From contig CAYMYI010000004.1 of NCBI GenBank assembly GCA_964394585.1, positions 1-64,000 on the forward strand: a stretch of 64,000 nucleotides of DNA, written 5' to 3'. Of this stretch, positions 17,393 through 26,138 are shown one piece after another. The notes beneath the pieces were generated by a model that did no database searches, had not been told where the DNA came from, and worked only from the letters and a program-made list of their open reading frames with translations. The stretch is from CAYUJH01 sp964394585 (GTDB lineage: Bacteria; Bacteroidota; Bacteroidia; Cytophagales; Flammeovirgaceae). Position numbers and translations under genes: made by a program. How positions within the stretch are numbered: the first letter of the stretch is position 1; the number at the start of each line of letters is the position of its first letter.

Positions 17393-18865
17393 ATGCTCAA
17401 AAAGATTGATAAATTAGTGATGCGCGCCTACATCGGGCCGTTTTTCCTTACGTTCGCCGTTGTGCTTTTCATGTTTTTAGTGCAGTATATGATTAAAAAC
17501 TTTAAGCATTTTGTAGGGAAAGATATTGAGCTTGCAGTGTTTGCCGAACTATTTGGGTATTTCTCGCTTGTGATGACTCCCATAGCGCTGCCCTTAGCAG
17601 TGTTACTTTCGTCCTTAATGACGTTCGGTAGCTTGGGGCAGCACTCAGAGCTTACCGCCATTAAAAGTGCGGGGATATCGCTTCCACGCATCCTCCGACC
17701 GGCAACCATTTTTATACTCTTCATTACGGCTGGGGCCTTTCTGTTTAACAACTACGTGGTACCTTTTGCCAACCTCAAAGCCTATAGCCTCTTGTGGGAT
17801 ATTAAGCAAACCAAACCGACACTGAACCTGCAAGAAGGCGTTTTTTACGATGGTATGGAGAAATACCGTATCAAAGTAGATAAAAAAGTGAAAGACAGCG
17901 ATTTGCTTGAAGGCGTCATGATTTACAACCACAAAAAGAATAAAGGAAATACCGAGCTGGTGATTGCCAAAAGCGGGCGTATGAAAAACCTCGGCAACAA
18001 ATTCTTAATGATGGAGCTTTACGAGGGCAATACCTACTCAGAAGTGGCAGCGTACCGGGAAATTCGCAAAGGGGAAGAATATGTAACCAACAACTTCGAT
18101 ACGGCAACCTTCTTGTTTAGTATGGATGAGTTTGAGATGCCCAATACCGATGAGCGCTTGTTCGGATCTCATAATTTGATGAAAAATATCGCCGAACTCA
18201 ATTACGAGAAAGACTCGGTGCAAGAAGCGTATTTAGAAACGGTAGAAACAACTCCGGGCAGAATTCGCAAGCAGTATTTCTACCAAAAAGAAGAAAGCGA
18301 ACAAGAGAAAAAGCAAGCCCATACAACACACACGGATGTTCCTTTCCAATTCGCCAACTTTCAGCAGAAAGCCGCATCGAATGTTTCGGTAGATTCTATT
18401 CCACTACGCCCTTTGTACGATATGCGACTAACCGAAGCAGTATCGGCTCTTAACCGCGCAAGCAATATGAAACGGTTGGTCGATCAGAGCAGCTACCGCA
18501 TGCACAACATGAATCGGCAATTGATTGATTACAATCTGCACATACACCGGAAGTTTGTACAGTCCATTGCCGTACTACTCATGTTTTTGATTGGAGCACC
18601 TCTTGGAGCCATTATCAAGCGTGGGGGCTTGGGTGTGCCTGTATTAGTTTCCATCATCTTCTTCGTGATTTACTACGTGATGACGATTATGGGGGATAAG
18701 TTTGCGAAGGAATCGGTAGTTACGCCTGAGGTTGGAAGTTGGGCAGCCAACGGAATGCTCTTACTGTTTGGTATCTTCTTTTTGAATCAAGCCTATAAAG
18801 ATGCTCGCTTGTTCGATTTAGATTACTACAAAATCGTATTTGCAGGGATTTTTGGCAAAAAATAA
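17393..18865 (+). CDS. Lipopolysaccharide export permease, LptF/LptG family
   Basis: A 490-residue YjgP/YjgQ protein. Three membrane helices lie in the first 120 residues, including the motif LKSAGISLPRILRP-like stretch TAIKSAGISLPRILRP on the cytoplasmic side. A periplasmic jellyroll domain follows, and three helices close the protein (FVQSIAVLLMFLIGAPLGAI onward). LptF and LptG form the inner-membrane part of the LptBFG transporter, which lifts LPS onto the periplasmic bridge. Which of the two paralogues this is cannot be told here. The Bacteroidota form is longer than the 360-residue E. coli protein because of an inserted middle segment. Confidence 0.92.
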   Translation: MLKKIDKLVMRAYIGPFFLTFAVVLFMFLVQYMIKNFKHFVGKDIELAVFAELFGYFSLVMTPIALPLAVLLSSLMTFGSLGQHSELTAIKSAGISLPRILRPATIFILFITAGAFLFNNYVVPFANLKAYSLLWDIKQTKPTLNLQEGVFYDGMEKYRIKVDKKVKDSDLLEGVMIYNHKKNKGNTELVIAKSGRMKNLGNKFLMMELYEGNTYSEVAAYREIRKGEEYVTNNFDTATFLFSMDEFEMPNTDERLFGSHNLMKNIAELNYEKDSVQEAYLETVETTPGRIRKQYFYQKEESEQEKKQAHTTHTDVPFQFANFQQKAASNVSVDSIPLRPLYDMRLTEAVSALNRASNMKRLVDQSSYRMHNMNRQLIDYNLHIHRKFVQSIAVLLMFLIGAPLGAIIKRGGLGVPVLVSIIFFVIYYVMTIMGDKFAKESVVTPEVGSWAANGMLLLFGIFFLNQAYKDARLFDLDYYKIVFAGIFGKK

Positions 18866-18880
18866 ACTTGATTTTTATAG

Positions 18881-18915
18881 AAAGAGGCATCTCCTTGTAA
18901 GGAGATGCCTCTTTT
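18881..18915. terminator. Bidirectional rho-independent terminator
   Basis: AGAGGCATCTCCTT and AAGGAGATGCCTCT form a perfect stem with a very short loop, followed by TTTTATTT. The minus strand also reads TTTC-TATAAAAA after the stem. It lies between the convergent LptF/LptG-type and SpoIIAA-like genes. Confidence 0.85.
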
Positions 18916-18940
18916 ATTTAATAAGGCTATGCTAACCGGG

Positions 18941-19381
18941 CTACTCTTTCAACCAAGCTTCTGCTTTATCTAAATCATCGAAATACTGAATGGTAAACTT
19001 GCCTCCATTTTGCATCATGATTTCATCGACAGACTGCTCTACAGAAAGGTTGGCAATGAACTCTTGAGGTGCCAACATCGCCATTTTTTCTAACCCTCCT
19101 TCCATTAAGCCGGGTAGAACTTCGGTGTTAAACCACTCTTGTAAATCTGGCGTTACGGCTTTGGCAAATTCTCTAGTATCGCCTAACCATCCTTTGATAT
19201 TTTCTTGCGTGATTAGTTCGGCTATGCGTGTGAATACTTGCATGTACTCCTCGTTGTTCATGTTTTCGGTCGCCGGTTTCCAAATAGCACGAGCGATGGA
19301 TTCTTCAGCATCGCAAGAAAATCTGACATGCTCATCTTCCCAAACTTTTTGGGTTTCTTGAATTTCGTAACTCTGTAGCAT
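18941..19381 (-). CDS. SpoIIAA-like / STAS-type domain protein
   Basis: A 146-residue protein with the layout of SpoIIAA-like (Lin-type STAS) proteins of Bacteroidota: an N-terminal strand pair, LGDTREFAKAVTPDLQEWFN, then GGLEKMAMLAPQEFIANLS and the end FDDLDKAEAWLKE. The FDDLDKAEAWL ending is characteristic. There is no signal peptide. The role is unknown, possibly in signalling; no partner kinase or phosphatase is adjacent. Confidence 0.7.
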   Translation of the reverse strand: MLQSYEIQETQKVWEDEHVRFSCDAEESIARAIWKPATENMNNEEYMQVFTRIAELITQENIKGWLGDTREFAKAVTPDLQEWFNTEVLPGLMEGGLEKMAMLAPQEFIANLSVEQSVDEIMMQNGGKFTIQYFDDLDKAEAWLKE

Positions 19382-19455
19382 GGTAATACCCGTTTTTGTT
19401 TAAATGTAAATAAATGCTAACACAAATATACCTAGTTCTATCATTTAATGCAATC

Positions 19456-21472
19456 TTATTGGCTAACATTCCATTTAATCCCCCCCATAATCCATCTGCT
19501 TGGCATTTGTGCGCCTAAAANNNNNNNNNNACAAATAAAAAGTTAAATTATGCAAAGAAGCAATTTGTGCGCCTAAAATTTCTTGGTATTGGGTATCGAA
19601 TACATTTTGGATATTACAAAATACCGAAAAGTGCTGGGGTATAATTTGTAAGGCGGCGTTGGCATTTACTACGGTATATCGGTTACGAACCTCGGCACCA
19701 ATGTTTTCTGAGAATTCTCCATCGCGCTCAATGTAGTTTAGTGCCAAATTCAGGTGCAATACTTTACCACGATAGCTGAGCATCCCGTTCAGGTTGTGGG
19801 TAGGGTGGTTGGCAATATAGCGCGAGGGTTCTCCCGATTGGGAAGTGGAAAGGTAAGTATAGCCGGCTTTTAGGTCGAGCTGCCGATTGCTCTGCCCTAA
19901 TAAAAAGGCTTGTTGCGCTTGCAACTCAAACCCAACGGTTTGGGCATCGGCTACGTTGCGGGCATAGAAGTAGTCTTCGCCGGCTTGTAGGTTAAACACA
20001 TTGGTGATTTCATCGGCGTTGGTGAGTGCGTAATCGACTAAATTATCGGAAGTTCGATAGAATACCGTTCCACTAAATAAGGCACGTGGCGAGGGGATGT
20101 AATCGGCACCAATTTCCATAGAATAGGAGGTTTCTGCAGAAAGATCGGGGTTGCCTACATTTCGCCCGGGGCTTAAGTTGGGTAGGTTGAACGATACGAA
20201 ACGCTCGGTAAAATCAGCTGCGCGAACTGTACGCCCTACCGAAGCGCGCAGGGTGTAGTCATCTTTGAAATACGATATACTCAATTGCGGCAATACTTCC
20301 ACATTGTAGTTCTCGTCGTAGTCGAGTCGGAGACTAGCTACTGTCCGCAAATCGTTGCGAAGCAAATACGAGTACACACCATATATGCCCACGGCCATAT
20401 CTTCGTGGTTGCCACGGTCGGTGCTTTCGATGGCGCGGTTCCATAGCTGTGCGCCTACTGCTAATTGGCTGCGTTCGTTAAAATCGGCATGGTGGTTCAG
20501 GTTTACTACCGTAGAATGCATTATATGCTCGTTAGGAGCAAATAGAGGGTTAAACGTAAAAATATCGCTGCTTTTTTTGTGCCCGATATTCAGTTCGGTA
20601 GTGTGGTTCCCTTTGCTGCGTCGTAGCGCAAACTGAGTCCAATAACTATCGGTAAACTCTGTTGACTCGTCGAACGAACTACGCGTATAAAAATATTTTG
20701 CGCTGAAATTGCGTCGGTCGTATCCAAAGCGGGCATATGCTTTCCAAGAGTCGTTCAGGAAATATGCTGCCGAAACGGTATAGGTTCGCAAGTCAAAATA
20801 ATTGTTGTAGAGGCTATCGACACCATCCACTAGGTTAAAATTAGGATTGAACAGGGTTTCCCCATCAGAAATATTGGTTTTGGCACCTGCCGAAATTTGC
20901 CACTTTTTGCCACTTGCCAATATGCCTGCATCGGCAATGAATAAGTTGTGCGCCCCCACACCGAGCTGTCCGCTTGTACGCACGGTGTTTTGTGGAGTTC
21001 CGCCTAGGCTTGTGTAGGTTTTGGTTTTAATATGGATAACTCCACCTACGGCATCAGGGCCGTATGAAGTACTCGCCGGTCCGCGGATTATTTCAATTTG
21101 ATCAATCTCAGCCACTGATACCGGAAAGTTATTGTTAAAATGTGCAGTTAGAGGGTCGTTCAATCGGATGTTATCAACCATTACGAGTACCTGAGAAAAG
21201 GTACTACCTCGCATACCAAAATCGGTTTGTACGCCAAAAGCATTGCGAGCGTTTACGTTCACCCCTGTGATAAAACGCAGCAGCTCGTCCACTGAAGTTA
21301 CGGGTAGTGCTTCAATTTCTTTGGCTTTGAGTACGGTAACGCTTTTCCCACTTTGTGGGATGGTGGTTTCGATGCGCGAAGCGGTAACCAATACCGAATC
21401 GAGCGTTACAGTTGTTTGAGCGAATGCTGCAATACAAAGAAGGGTTAAAAAAATAGTGGTCAGTAGTTTCAT
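19456..21472 (-). CDS. TonB-dependent outer-membrane receptor, interrupted by a scaffold gap
   Basis: A receptor of about 650 residues. The start is the ATG at 21472 (eleven codons inside the longest reading), which places the signal peptide MKLLTTIFLTLLCIAAFAQ first. A plug domain follows (VDELLRFITGVNVNAR, VGGVIHIKTK), then a beta-barrel. It lacks the carboxypeptidase-like extension, so it resembles the BtuB/FepA size class. The reading runs into the N gap at 19521-19530. Before the gap the end reads YQEILGAQIASLHN. Beyond it a second frame reads LGAQMPSRWIMGGIKWNVSQ and stops at 19456-19458, which looks like a normal receptor end. I take the second as the true end. Ligand unknown. Confidence 0.88.
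19505..19578. other. Scaffold gap with duplicated contig ends
   Basis: Ten N residues at 19521-19530 are flanked by the same 16 bases, ATTTGTGCGCCTAAAA, at 19505-19520 and 19563-19578. The 32 bases between the N run and the second copy are not needed to complete the receptor. This looks like two contigs that overlap but were not merged. Confidence 0.85.
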
Positions 21473-21618
21473 AGTGTTTTTGTTATTTGATAAATGAGCC
21501 GACAAAGGTAGGCAAGCCTATGCAAAGAAGTGGGCTAAAAAAAGTATAGAACCTTGCAGCGCTCGAAATGTCGCCTCCGTAATAGTGGTAAAATCAATTC
21601 ACTGAAAACGCTAAAATC

Positions 21619-22356
21619 ATGAAAAAACAAACATTGCTTTATGTAGTATTGGTGGTATGCAGCTTTTGGGGTTGCACTGAAGACGACAACAACGTAACCC
21701 CCATCAACCCGAGTTTGGTATATGAAACCGACTTCGCCTCTGGGCCCGATGGGTGGGAAGGAAATTTCGTGGATCTACCAACCCAAGATACCGACCACTA
21801 CGAATTAACTTTTTCTCACACTACGTTGCCGTTTCCGCTCGATAGCATCACTGAAGGCGAAAAAGCCTTACTGCTAAAAGGTGCCAACCGTAGCGACGAC
21901 TTATTTATGTACATCAGCCGAAAATTTGAAGGGTTAATGCCCAACACCACGTATGTCCTTTCCCTGACCATGGAAATAGCGGCGGAACATCCTTGGGGTA
22001 TGATTGGCATTGGCGGCGCTCCTGCCGAGTCAGTATTTCTAAAAGCCGGCATGGTGAACTTCGCCCCCGAACGCCTGGTGTCGTACGATCACGGTTATGC
22101 TGAAGGGTATTACGTGTTGAACCTCGATAAGGGAAATCAATCGGAAGGCGGACGCGATATGAAAATACTTGGAAATGTAGGCTTCGACGGCGAAATGGGT
22201 TTCCGCCTCATCGAGGTTCATAACAGTGAAGTTCCGATTGAAGCAACCAGTAATGCTAACGGAGAGTTATGGGTTCTCATCGGTACCGATTCGGGCTTCG
22301 AAGGTACCACAGAACTGTACTACAACCGAATTCAACTTTTTTTGAACGAGAAATAA
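21619..22356 (+). CDS. Putative lipoprotein of unknown function
   Basis: A 245-residue protein with a lipoprotein signal peptide; the lipobox FWGC ends at Cys19. The mature part is beta-rich (YETDFASGPDGWEGNF, TTELYYNRIQLFL) and resembles jelly-roll carbohydrate-binding-like lipoproteins in layout, but I do not recognise a family. It lies 146 bases from the divergent TonB receptor and could work with it at the outer membrane; that is a guess from position. Confidence 0.72.
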   Translation: MKKQTLLYVVLVVCSFWGCTEDDNNVTPINPSLVYETDFASGPDGWEGNFVDLPTQDTDHYELTFSHTTLPFPLDSITEGEKALLLKGANRSDDLFMYISRKFEGLMPNTTYVLSLTMEIAAEHPWGMIGIGGAPAESVFLKAGMVNFAPERLVSYDHGYAEGYYVLNLDKGNQSEGGRDMKILGNVGFDGEMGFRLIEVHNSEVPIEATSNANGELWVLIGTDSGFEGTTELYYNRIQLFLNEK

Positions 22357-22375
22357 TACACCAGCTAGAAGAAGA

Positions 22376-22412
22376 GAAAGAAGCCTTTCCACATGGAAAG
22401 GCTTTCTTTTTT
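22376..22412 (+). terminator. Rho-independent terminator of the lipoprotein gene
   Basis: AAAGAAGCCTTTCC and GGAAAGGCTTTCTTT pair across the loop ACAT, followed by TTTTTT. It lies 20 bases after the stop codon. Confidence 0.85.
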
Positions 22413-22568
22413 AGAGACATTTTCAACAGAACTGAAAAAGAAAAGGGGGAAATCACTAAACTTTTCATGGTATTTTATAACTTCAAGCTCACCAAAAAAT
22501 GATGCAATAGCGAAAAAGCTTCCCAGCTTTTATTTCGCTCCTTCGCTTTGTGCTAACACTAAGGGCAT

Positions 22569-23300
22569 ATGAAAGATTTTCTAATTAGAAGCGATGTAAA
22601 TAGCACCGGTAAAGCCGCACAAATTTTTGCCAGTAGGCAAACACGACGGATTGAAATTGCCAACTGGGCAAACCGATTTACAAAAGACGAACTACAACCC
22701 TTGCAACAATGGGTGGATGCTTACTTAAACGAGTCAGACGAAATACTGACGGTAGTACTCGAAAATGCTTGGTCTTCTTTCCCATTTGTACCCCAAGAAC
22801 AAATGAAATTCGACCAGATTTATACCTACTACGAAAATACAGTGTATAGCCCCATCGCCGAGATATTGAATCGGCTTCCGCTGTTCAATCTGCACATTAC
22901 CCCTACGAATGTGCACACAGCTCCGAAAATCATAACAGATATCGCCTTTGGTACTATTCAAATTGCCGGCAATTCGTTCACCAGCTTACATATTGAAACA
23001 TACCAACCCTTTTTTGCTTGGCTCGAAAAATACTTAAATATTCCGGGGCAGCCCATTCGGTTAGAGTTTTGGTTCGATTACTTCAACTCTTCCTCTTCAA
23101 AAAGTATCTTAGAAATCTGCGATGTTTTTGCCCTATACAACCAAAAATACAAAGGGCAAGTCAACGCATTTTGGTATTACCAAAAGCACGATGTCGATAT
23201 GTATAACGAGGGAAAAGAAATGAAAGAAGATAGTGGGCTTCCTATTAAACTCATTGGGTTAGACCAGAAAAAATGGAAAACGATGTATAGTAACATCTGA
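22569..23300 (+). CDS. Two-copy SiaC-like (DUF1987) protein
   Basis: Residues 107-240 match the SiaC/DUF1987 family: the strand LHITPTNVHTAPKI, ETYQPFFAWLEKYLN, the signature FDYFNSSSSKSILEI at about 169-183 and the end FWYYQKHDVDMYNEG. SiaC is a regulator whose activity is set by Ser/Thr phosphorylation in that signature. Residues 4-70 look like a second, decayed copy (ELQPLQQWVDAYLN aligns with ETYQPFFAWLEKYLN), without the phosphorylatable FNSSS run. Family members are usually about 125 residues, so this one is twice the size. It is 4 bases from the bicupin gene. No SiaA phosphatase or SiaB kinase is adjacent. Confidence 0.82.
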   Translation: MKDFLIRSDVNSTGKAAQIFASRQTRRIEIANWANRFTKDELQPLQQWVDAYLNESDEILTVVLENAWSSFPFVPQEQMKFDQIYTYYENTVYSPIAEILNRLPLFNLHITPTNVHTAPKIITDIAFGTIQIAGNSFTSLHIETYQPFFAWLEKYLNIPGQPIRLEFWFDYFNSSSSKSILEICDVFALYNQKYKGQVNAFWYYQKHDVDMYNEGKEMKEDSGLPIKLIGLDQKKWKTMYSNI

Positions 23301-23304
23301 TGGT

Positions 23305-23970
23305 ATGAAAAACTTTATCGCTTTTACGCTACAAAACGGCGTATTGCATACCCTTTCAAACGATGCATTCCCCGCCGCAATTCTAGGTATACACCATGGA
23401 GCGGTATCGCTTGCTGCCCAAAAGACCCATATGGGGTTTGTGCAAAAAGGTAATATGGAGATTACCAGCCCACAGGGTACTTTCTTGCTAAAAAAGGGAA
23501 TGTATTTTAGCATTCCGGGAGAAGCAACGCTGCAAGGCGGAGAAGGAATTGTAATTTCTCAACATAACTTTGAAGGGTTTTTCACCATAGGAGGGCCTAT
23601 AGAACAAACCGGTAGGTTGCGTTATATCGATGGCTGTACCGACTCGTTGCTGATAGCTCCACCGCTTATGGGCGACCCATGTTTAAATTTGCTCCACATT
23701 CCTGCAGGCACATACCAATCAGCACATACGCACCCTTCGTTCCGAGTGGGCATTATCGTGAGCGGTAAAGGGATTTGCCGAACGCCCGAAGGCGATTATC
23801 CTCTACATGCAGGCTTACCATTCCTGATTCCCGCTCAAGCAGAACATAGTTTTATCACTAACCAATCCGAACCGCTGCGCGTTATTGCATATCATCCTGA
23901 CTCCGACTTTGGCCCTACTGCCGAAAATCATCCTATGATAAACCGAACATACCTCACACAAAATCATTAG
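23305..23970 (+). CDS. Bicupin protein
   Basis: A 221-residue protein with two cupin-like barrels. The first lies around residues 20-90 and is weak. The second holds HIPAGTYQSAHTHPSFRVGIIVSGKG, with the HxH metal ligands, and ends with PFLIPAQAEHSF, giving the third His. It is probably a small metal-binding sensor or enzyme; no specific substrate is suggested. The start lies 4 bases after the SiaC-like gene, so they are very likely one operon. Confidence 0.78.
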   Translation: MKNFIAFTLQNGVLHTLSNDAFPAAILGIHHGAVSLAAQKTHMGFVQKGNMEITSPQGTFLLKKGMYFSIPGEATLQGGEGIVISQHNFEGFFTIGGPIEQTGRLRYIDGCTDSLLIAPPLMGDPCLNLLHIPAGTYQSAHTHPSFRVGIIVSGKGICRTPEGDYPLHAGLPFLIPAQAEHSFITNQSEPLRVIAYHPDSDFGPTAENHPMINRTYLTQNH

Positions 23971-24019
23971 TTAAAAAAAGTTGCTTCTCCTGTATTTATT
24001 TCCTTAAAATCAAGATGCG

Positions 24020-24973
24020 ATGAAATGCCCAAAATGTGAGTTCAATCAAAAAGCAAAGGCAGGGTTGACTTGCCAAAATTGCGGATATAAACATGTGTTC
24101 AACCCTAAAATTGATCGCCTATCGGATGTAGGCGTGTCAGGGCTAGTGAATAAGCTCGCTACTCAGGCTCCATACTACACGGCTACGCAGGTTTTCTCTG
24201 CGTATTATCAGAGCAATACCCCTACCAACCGGGTAGTTTTAGGGGTTTTTGTAGCAATTGGGTTAGGCATTACCTTCTGGTTAGCGTGGGGCAACTGGGC
24301 GATAATCTTGATTGCCTTATTTTTTGCCGGCGCACTTCTATATGGGCAGCTTCGTCCTTTGAAGTTACTTACGTATCATGAGTTTCAGCGGAAACTGGGC
24401 AGCTGGCTGGAGCGGGGAAATACCGCCGAAGGGTTACTACAAGTCCCTTCGTTAGTAGATGCTCCTGCCCCAGCCGATGAACCCGATATTTACGATTATG
24501 GTGTAGAAGGTATCGTAATTGTACAAGAGGATATATACGTAGATTTGTTAGTTCGCAATGAATTCCATGTAGAAAACAAGGTGTTGGTACTTTCCCAAAC
24601 CGGATACCCCCACTATTTAGTAGAAAAAACCAACCAATTACTAGCAGAACGCAGCGACTTGCCTGTGTTCTTTCTGCACGATGCTACTCATGAGGGCATA
24701 GCTATGCCTGAACGTGTACGAAATGCAGGGGTTTTTCAGCTAACCCATGCACACCCACAACTTGATTTAGGGATTTTCTCGGAAAGTTTCGCCAAACTAC
24801 CGCCCTTAAAGCGCTTTGAAAAGGTAGTAGATTTCCAGGCTTTTGCACCCCTTACGCTACTCACATATGGGCAACTCACCAAAGGACTACAAAGCGCCAT
24901 CACCGAGCAAAAACCCCTTGACGACGTATTGCTATCCGCAGCCTATATGAATGCTATCAGCGATTTTGGATAA
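24020..24973 (+). CDS. Zinc-ribbon membrane protein with Toprim-like C-terminal region
   Basis: A 317-residue protein. Cys3, Cys6, Cys18 and Cys21 form a zinc ribbon (CPKC, CQNC). Two hydrophobic helices lie at about 72-110. The region 158-230 reads VEGIVIVQEDIYVDLLVRN, then VLVLSQTGYPHYL and PVFFLHDATHEG, an order of a Glu-bearing strand, a GYP loop and a D-x-T-x-x-G end that recalls Toprim folds of the Spo11/topoisomerase VI type. This is a weak similarity read by eye. The family is not otherwise recognised. It lies 49 bases after the bicupin gene and only 6 bases from the convergent TPR gene. Confidence 0.6.
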   Translation: MKCPKCEFNQKAKAGLTCQNCGYKHVFNPKIDRLSDVGVSGLVNKLATQAPYYTATQVFSAYYQSNTPTNRVVLGVFVAIGLGITFWLAWGNWAIILIALFFAGALLYGQLRPLKLLTYHEFQRKLGSWLERGNTAEGLLQVPSLVDAPAPADEPDIYDYGVEGIVIVQEDIYVDLLVRNEFHVENKVLVLSQTGYPHYLVEKTNQLLAERSDLPVFFLHDATHEGIAMPERVRNAGVFQLTHAHPQLDLGIFSESFAKLPPLKRFEKVVDFQAFAPLTLLTYGQLTKGLQSAITEQKPLDDVLLSAAYMNAISDFG

Positions 24974-24979
24974 GCTATG

Positions 24980-25570
24980 TTAACGGCAATCTTTTTCTAA
25001 AACCTTTTCTGCGCCTTCAACTCCTAGTGCTTGCGCTTGGCGTAAATCGTCGCAACCTCGATTCCCTTTTTTGGAGGCGTTTACCAACAAGCCTCTGTAT
25101 AGGTAGGCTTCTCCGTGCCGATTGTCGTACCGAATGGCATTGGAATACTGCTCAATAGCATCTTGTATTTTCCCAACTTTTTGCAAAGCTCTTCCTTTCA
25201 AATAAAAAGCTTGCGATTCGTTAGGCTTGCGTTTCAAAAGCTCGTCCATAGCATTCACTGTACTGGTGTATTGTTCGAGTTTATAATAGCAAAGACCTAA
25301 ACTTAGCCGAAGTTTAACGTTATCGGGCGCTAGGGTAACCGCTTCGCGGAAGTCTTCCAATGCTCTTCTAAGTTCGCCTTGTTCTTCGTAGGCACGTCCT
25401 CGGTTATATAGGCTTTTTTCGTCGGTGGGGTGGTCGGCTAAATAGGTTGAGTAAGCTTGAATAGCCTCGTTATATTTTCCTTGTGCAAAAAGGTCATCGG
25501 CGAGTTGTGTCTGATTTTTTTGGCAGCCCCATATAAAACCTAGAGCGATGAATAGATATATTTTTCGCAT
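24980..25570 (-). CDS. TPR-repeat lipoprotein
   Basis: The start at 25570 (34th codon of the longest reading) gives a lipoprotein signal peptide with the lipobox IWGC ending at Cys16. About five tetratricopeptide repeats follow, such as ADDLFAQGKYNEAIQAYSTYL and AYEEQGELRRALEDFREAV. TPRs mediate protein contacts; this one should sit on the periplasmic side of a membrane. No specific role can be assigned. Confidence 0.85.
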   Translation of the reverse strand: MRKIYLFIALGFIWGCQKNQTQLADDLFAQGKYNEAIQAYSTYLADHPTDEKSLYNRGRAYEEQGELRRALEDFREAVTLAPDNVKLRLSLGLCYYKLEQYTSTVNAMDELLKRKPNESQAFYLKGRALQKVGKIQDAIEQYSNAIRYDNRHGEAYLYRGLLVNASKKGNRGCDDLRQAQALGVEGAEKVLEKDCR

Positions 25571-25727
25571 AACAGATAAACACTGCACAGATTTGAGTAC
25601 GCAGCGAATGTTTTTACTATTTAAAATGAATTTTAATATGTTGGAAGGGCGCAAAGTAAAAGCGCACATCTTAGAACTAAAAATGAAAAAGGAAGGGAAA
25701 CGTAAGGACAGGAGGGAAATCGTGAGG

Positions 25728-26033
25728 TTATTCCGTTTCTTCTACTATGTAGATATCTTCACCTTTACGCTGAAACATATACTTTTCGCGTACAAACTTT
25801 TCCAACAATTCTGGATCGCTCGAAAGCTCTTCCATATCGTTTTCTAACCGTTCAATTTCCTCATGGTAAAACTGCTTTTCGGCTTTTAAGCTAGATAGTT
25901 TTTTACTGAGGTGATATTGATTGATTAGATTATTGTTATCGAAAAATGTAATCCAAACGATGAAGGAAACCCCCGCAATAAAATAAAAACTGCGTAAAAA
26001 GCGGAAGCTGCGATATATAACACCACGTTTCAT
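25728..26033 (-). CDS. FtsB/DivIC-like septum formation protein
   Basis: Starting at the ATG at 26033, the 101-residue protein has a short basic tail, one membrane helix (FYFIAGVSFIVWITFF) and a coiled coil (LSSLKAEKQFYHEEIERLENDMEEL), then the conserved FVREKYMFQRKGEDIYIV. This is the FtsB/DivIC layout; these proteins bridge FtsL and FtsQ in the divisome. A longer reading to 26069 adds twelve residues before the basic tail and is less likely. It is divergent from the PPK2 gene. Confidence 0.9.
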   Translation of the reverse strand: MKRGVIYRSFRFLRSFYFIAGVSFIVWITFFDNNNLINQYHLSKKLSSLKAEKQFYHEEIERLENDMEELSSDPELLEKFVREKYMFQRKGEDIYIVEETE

Positions 26034-26138
26034 AATAGCTAAAGTACGCATTTTCTGTGCTATGCACAATTTACTTGAACCAAAAGCTAGAAATCGTTTA
26101 TTTGTAGAAAATAAAAATGTGATAACACACCATTTTTT

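Noticed and set aside
19531..19562. Receptor C-terminus reading ASLHNLTFYL before the N gap
   Set aside because: It has no stop and does not resemble a receptor end. The second frame beyond the gap does, and a 16-base repeat explains the jump.
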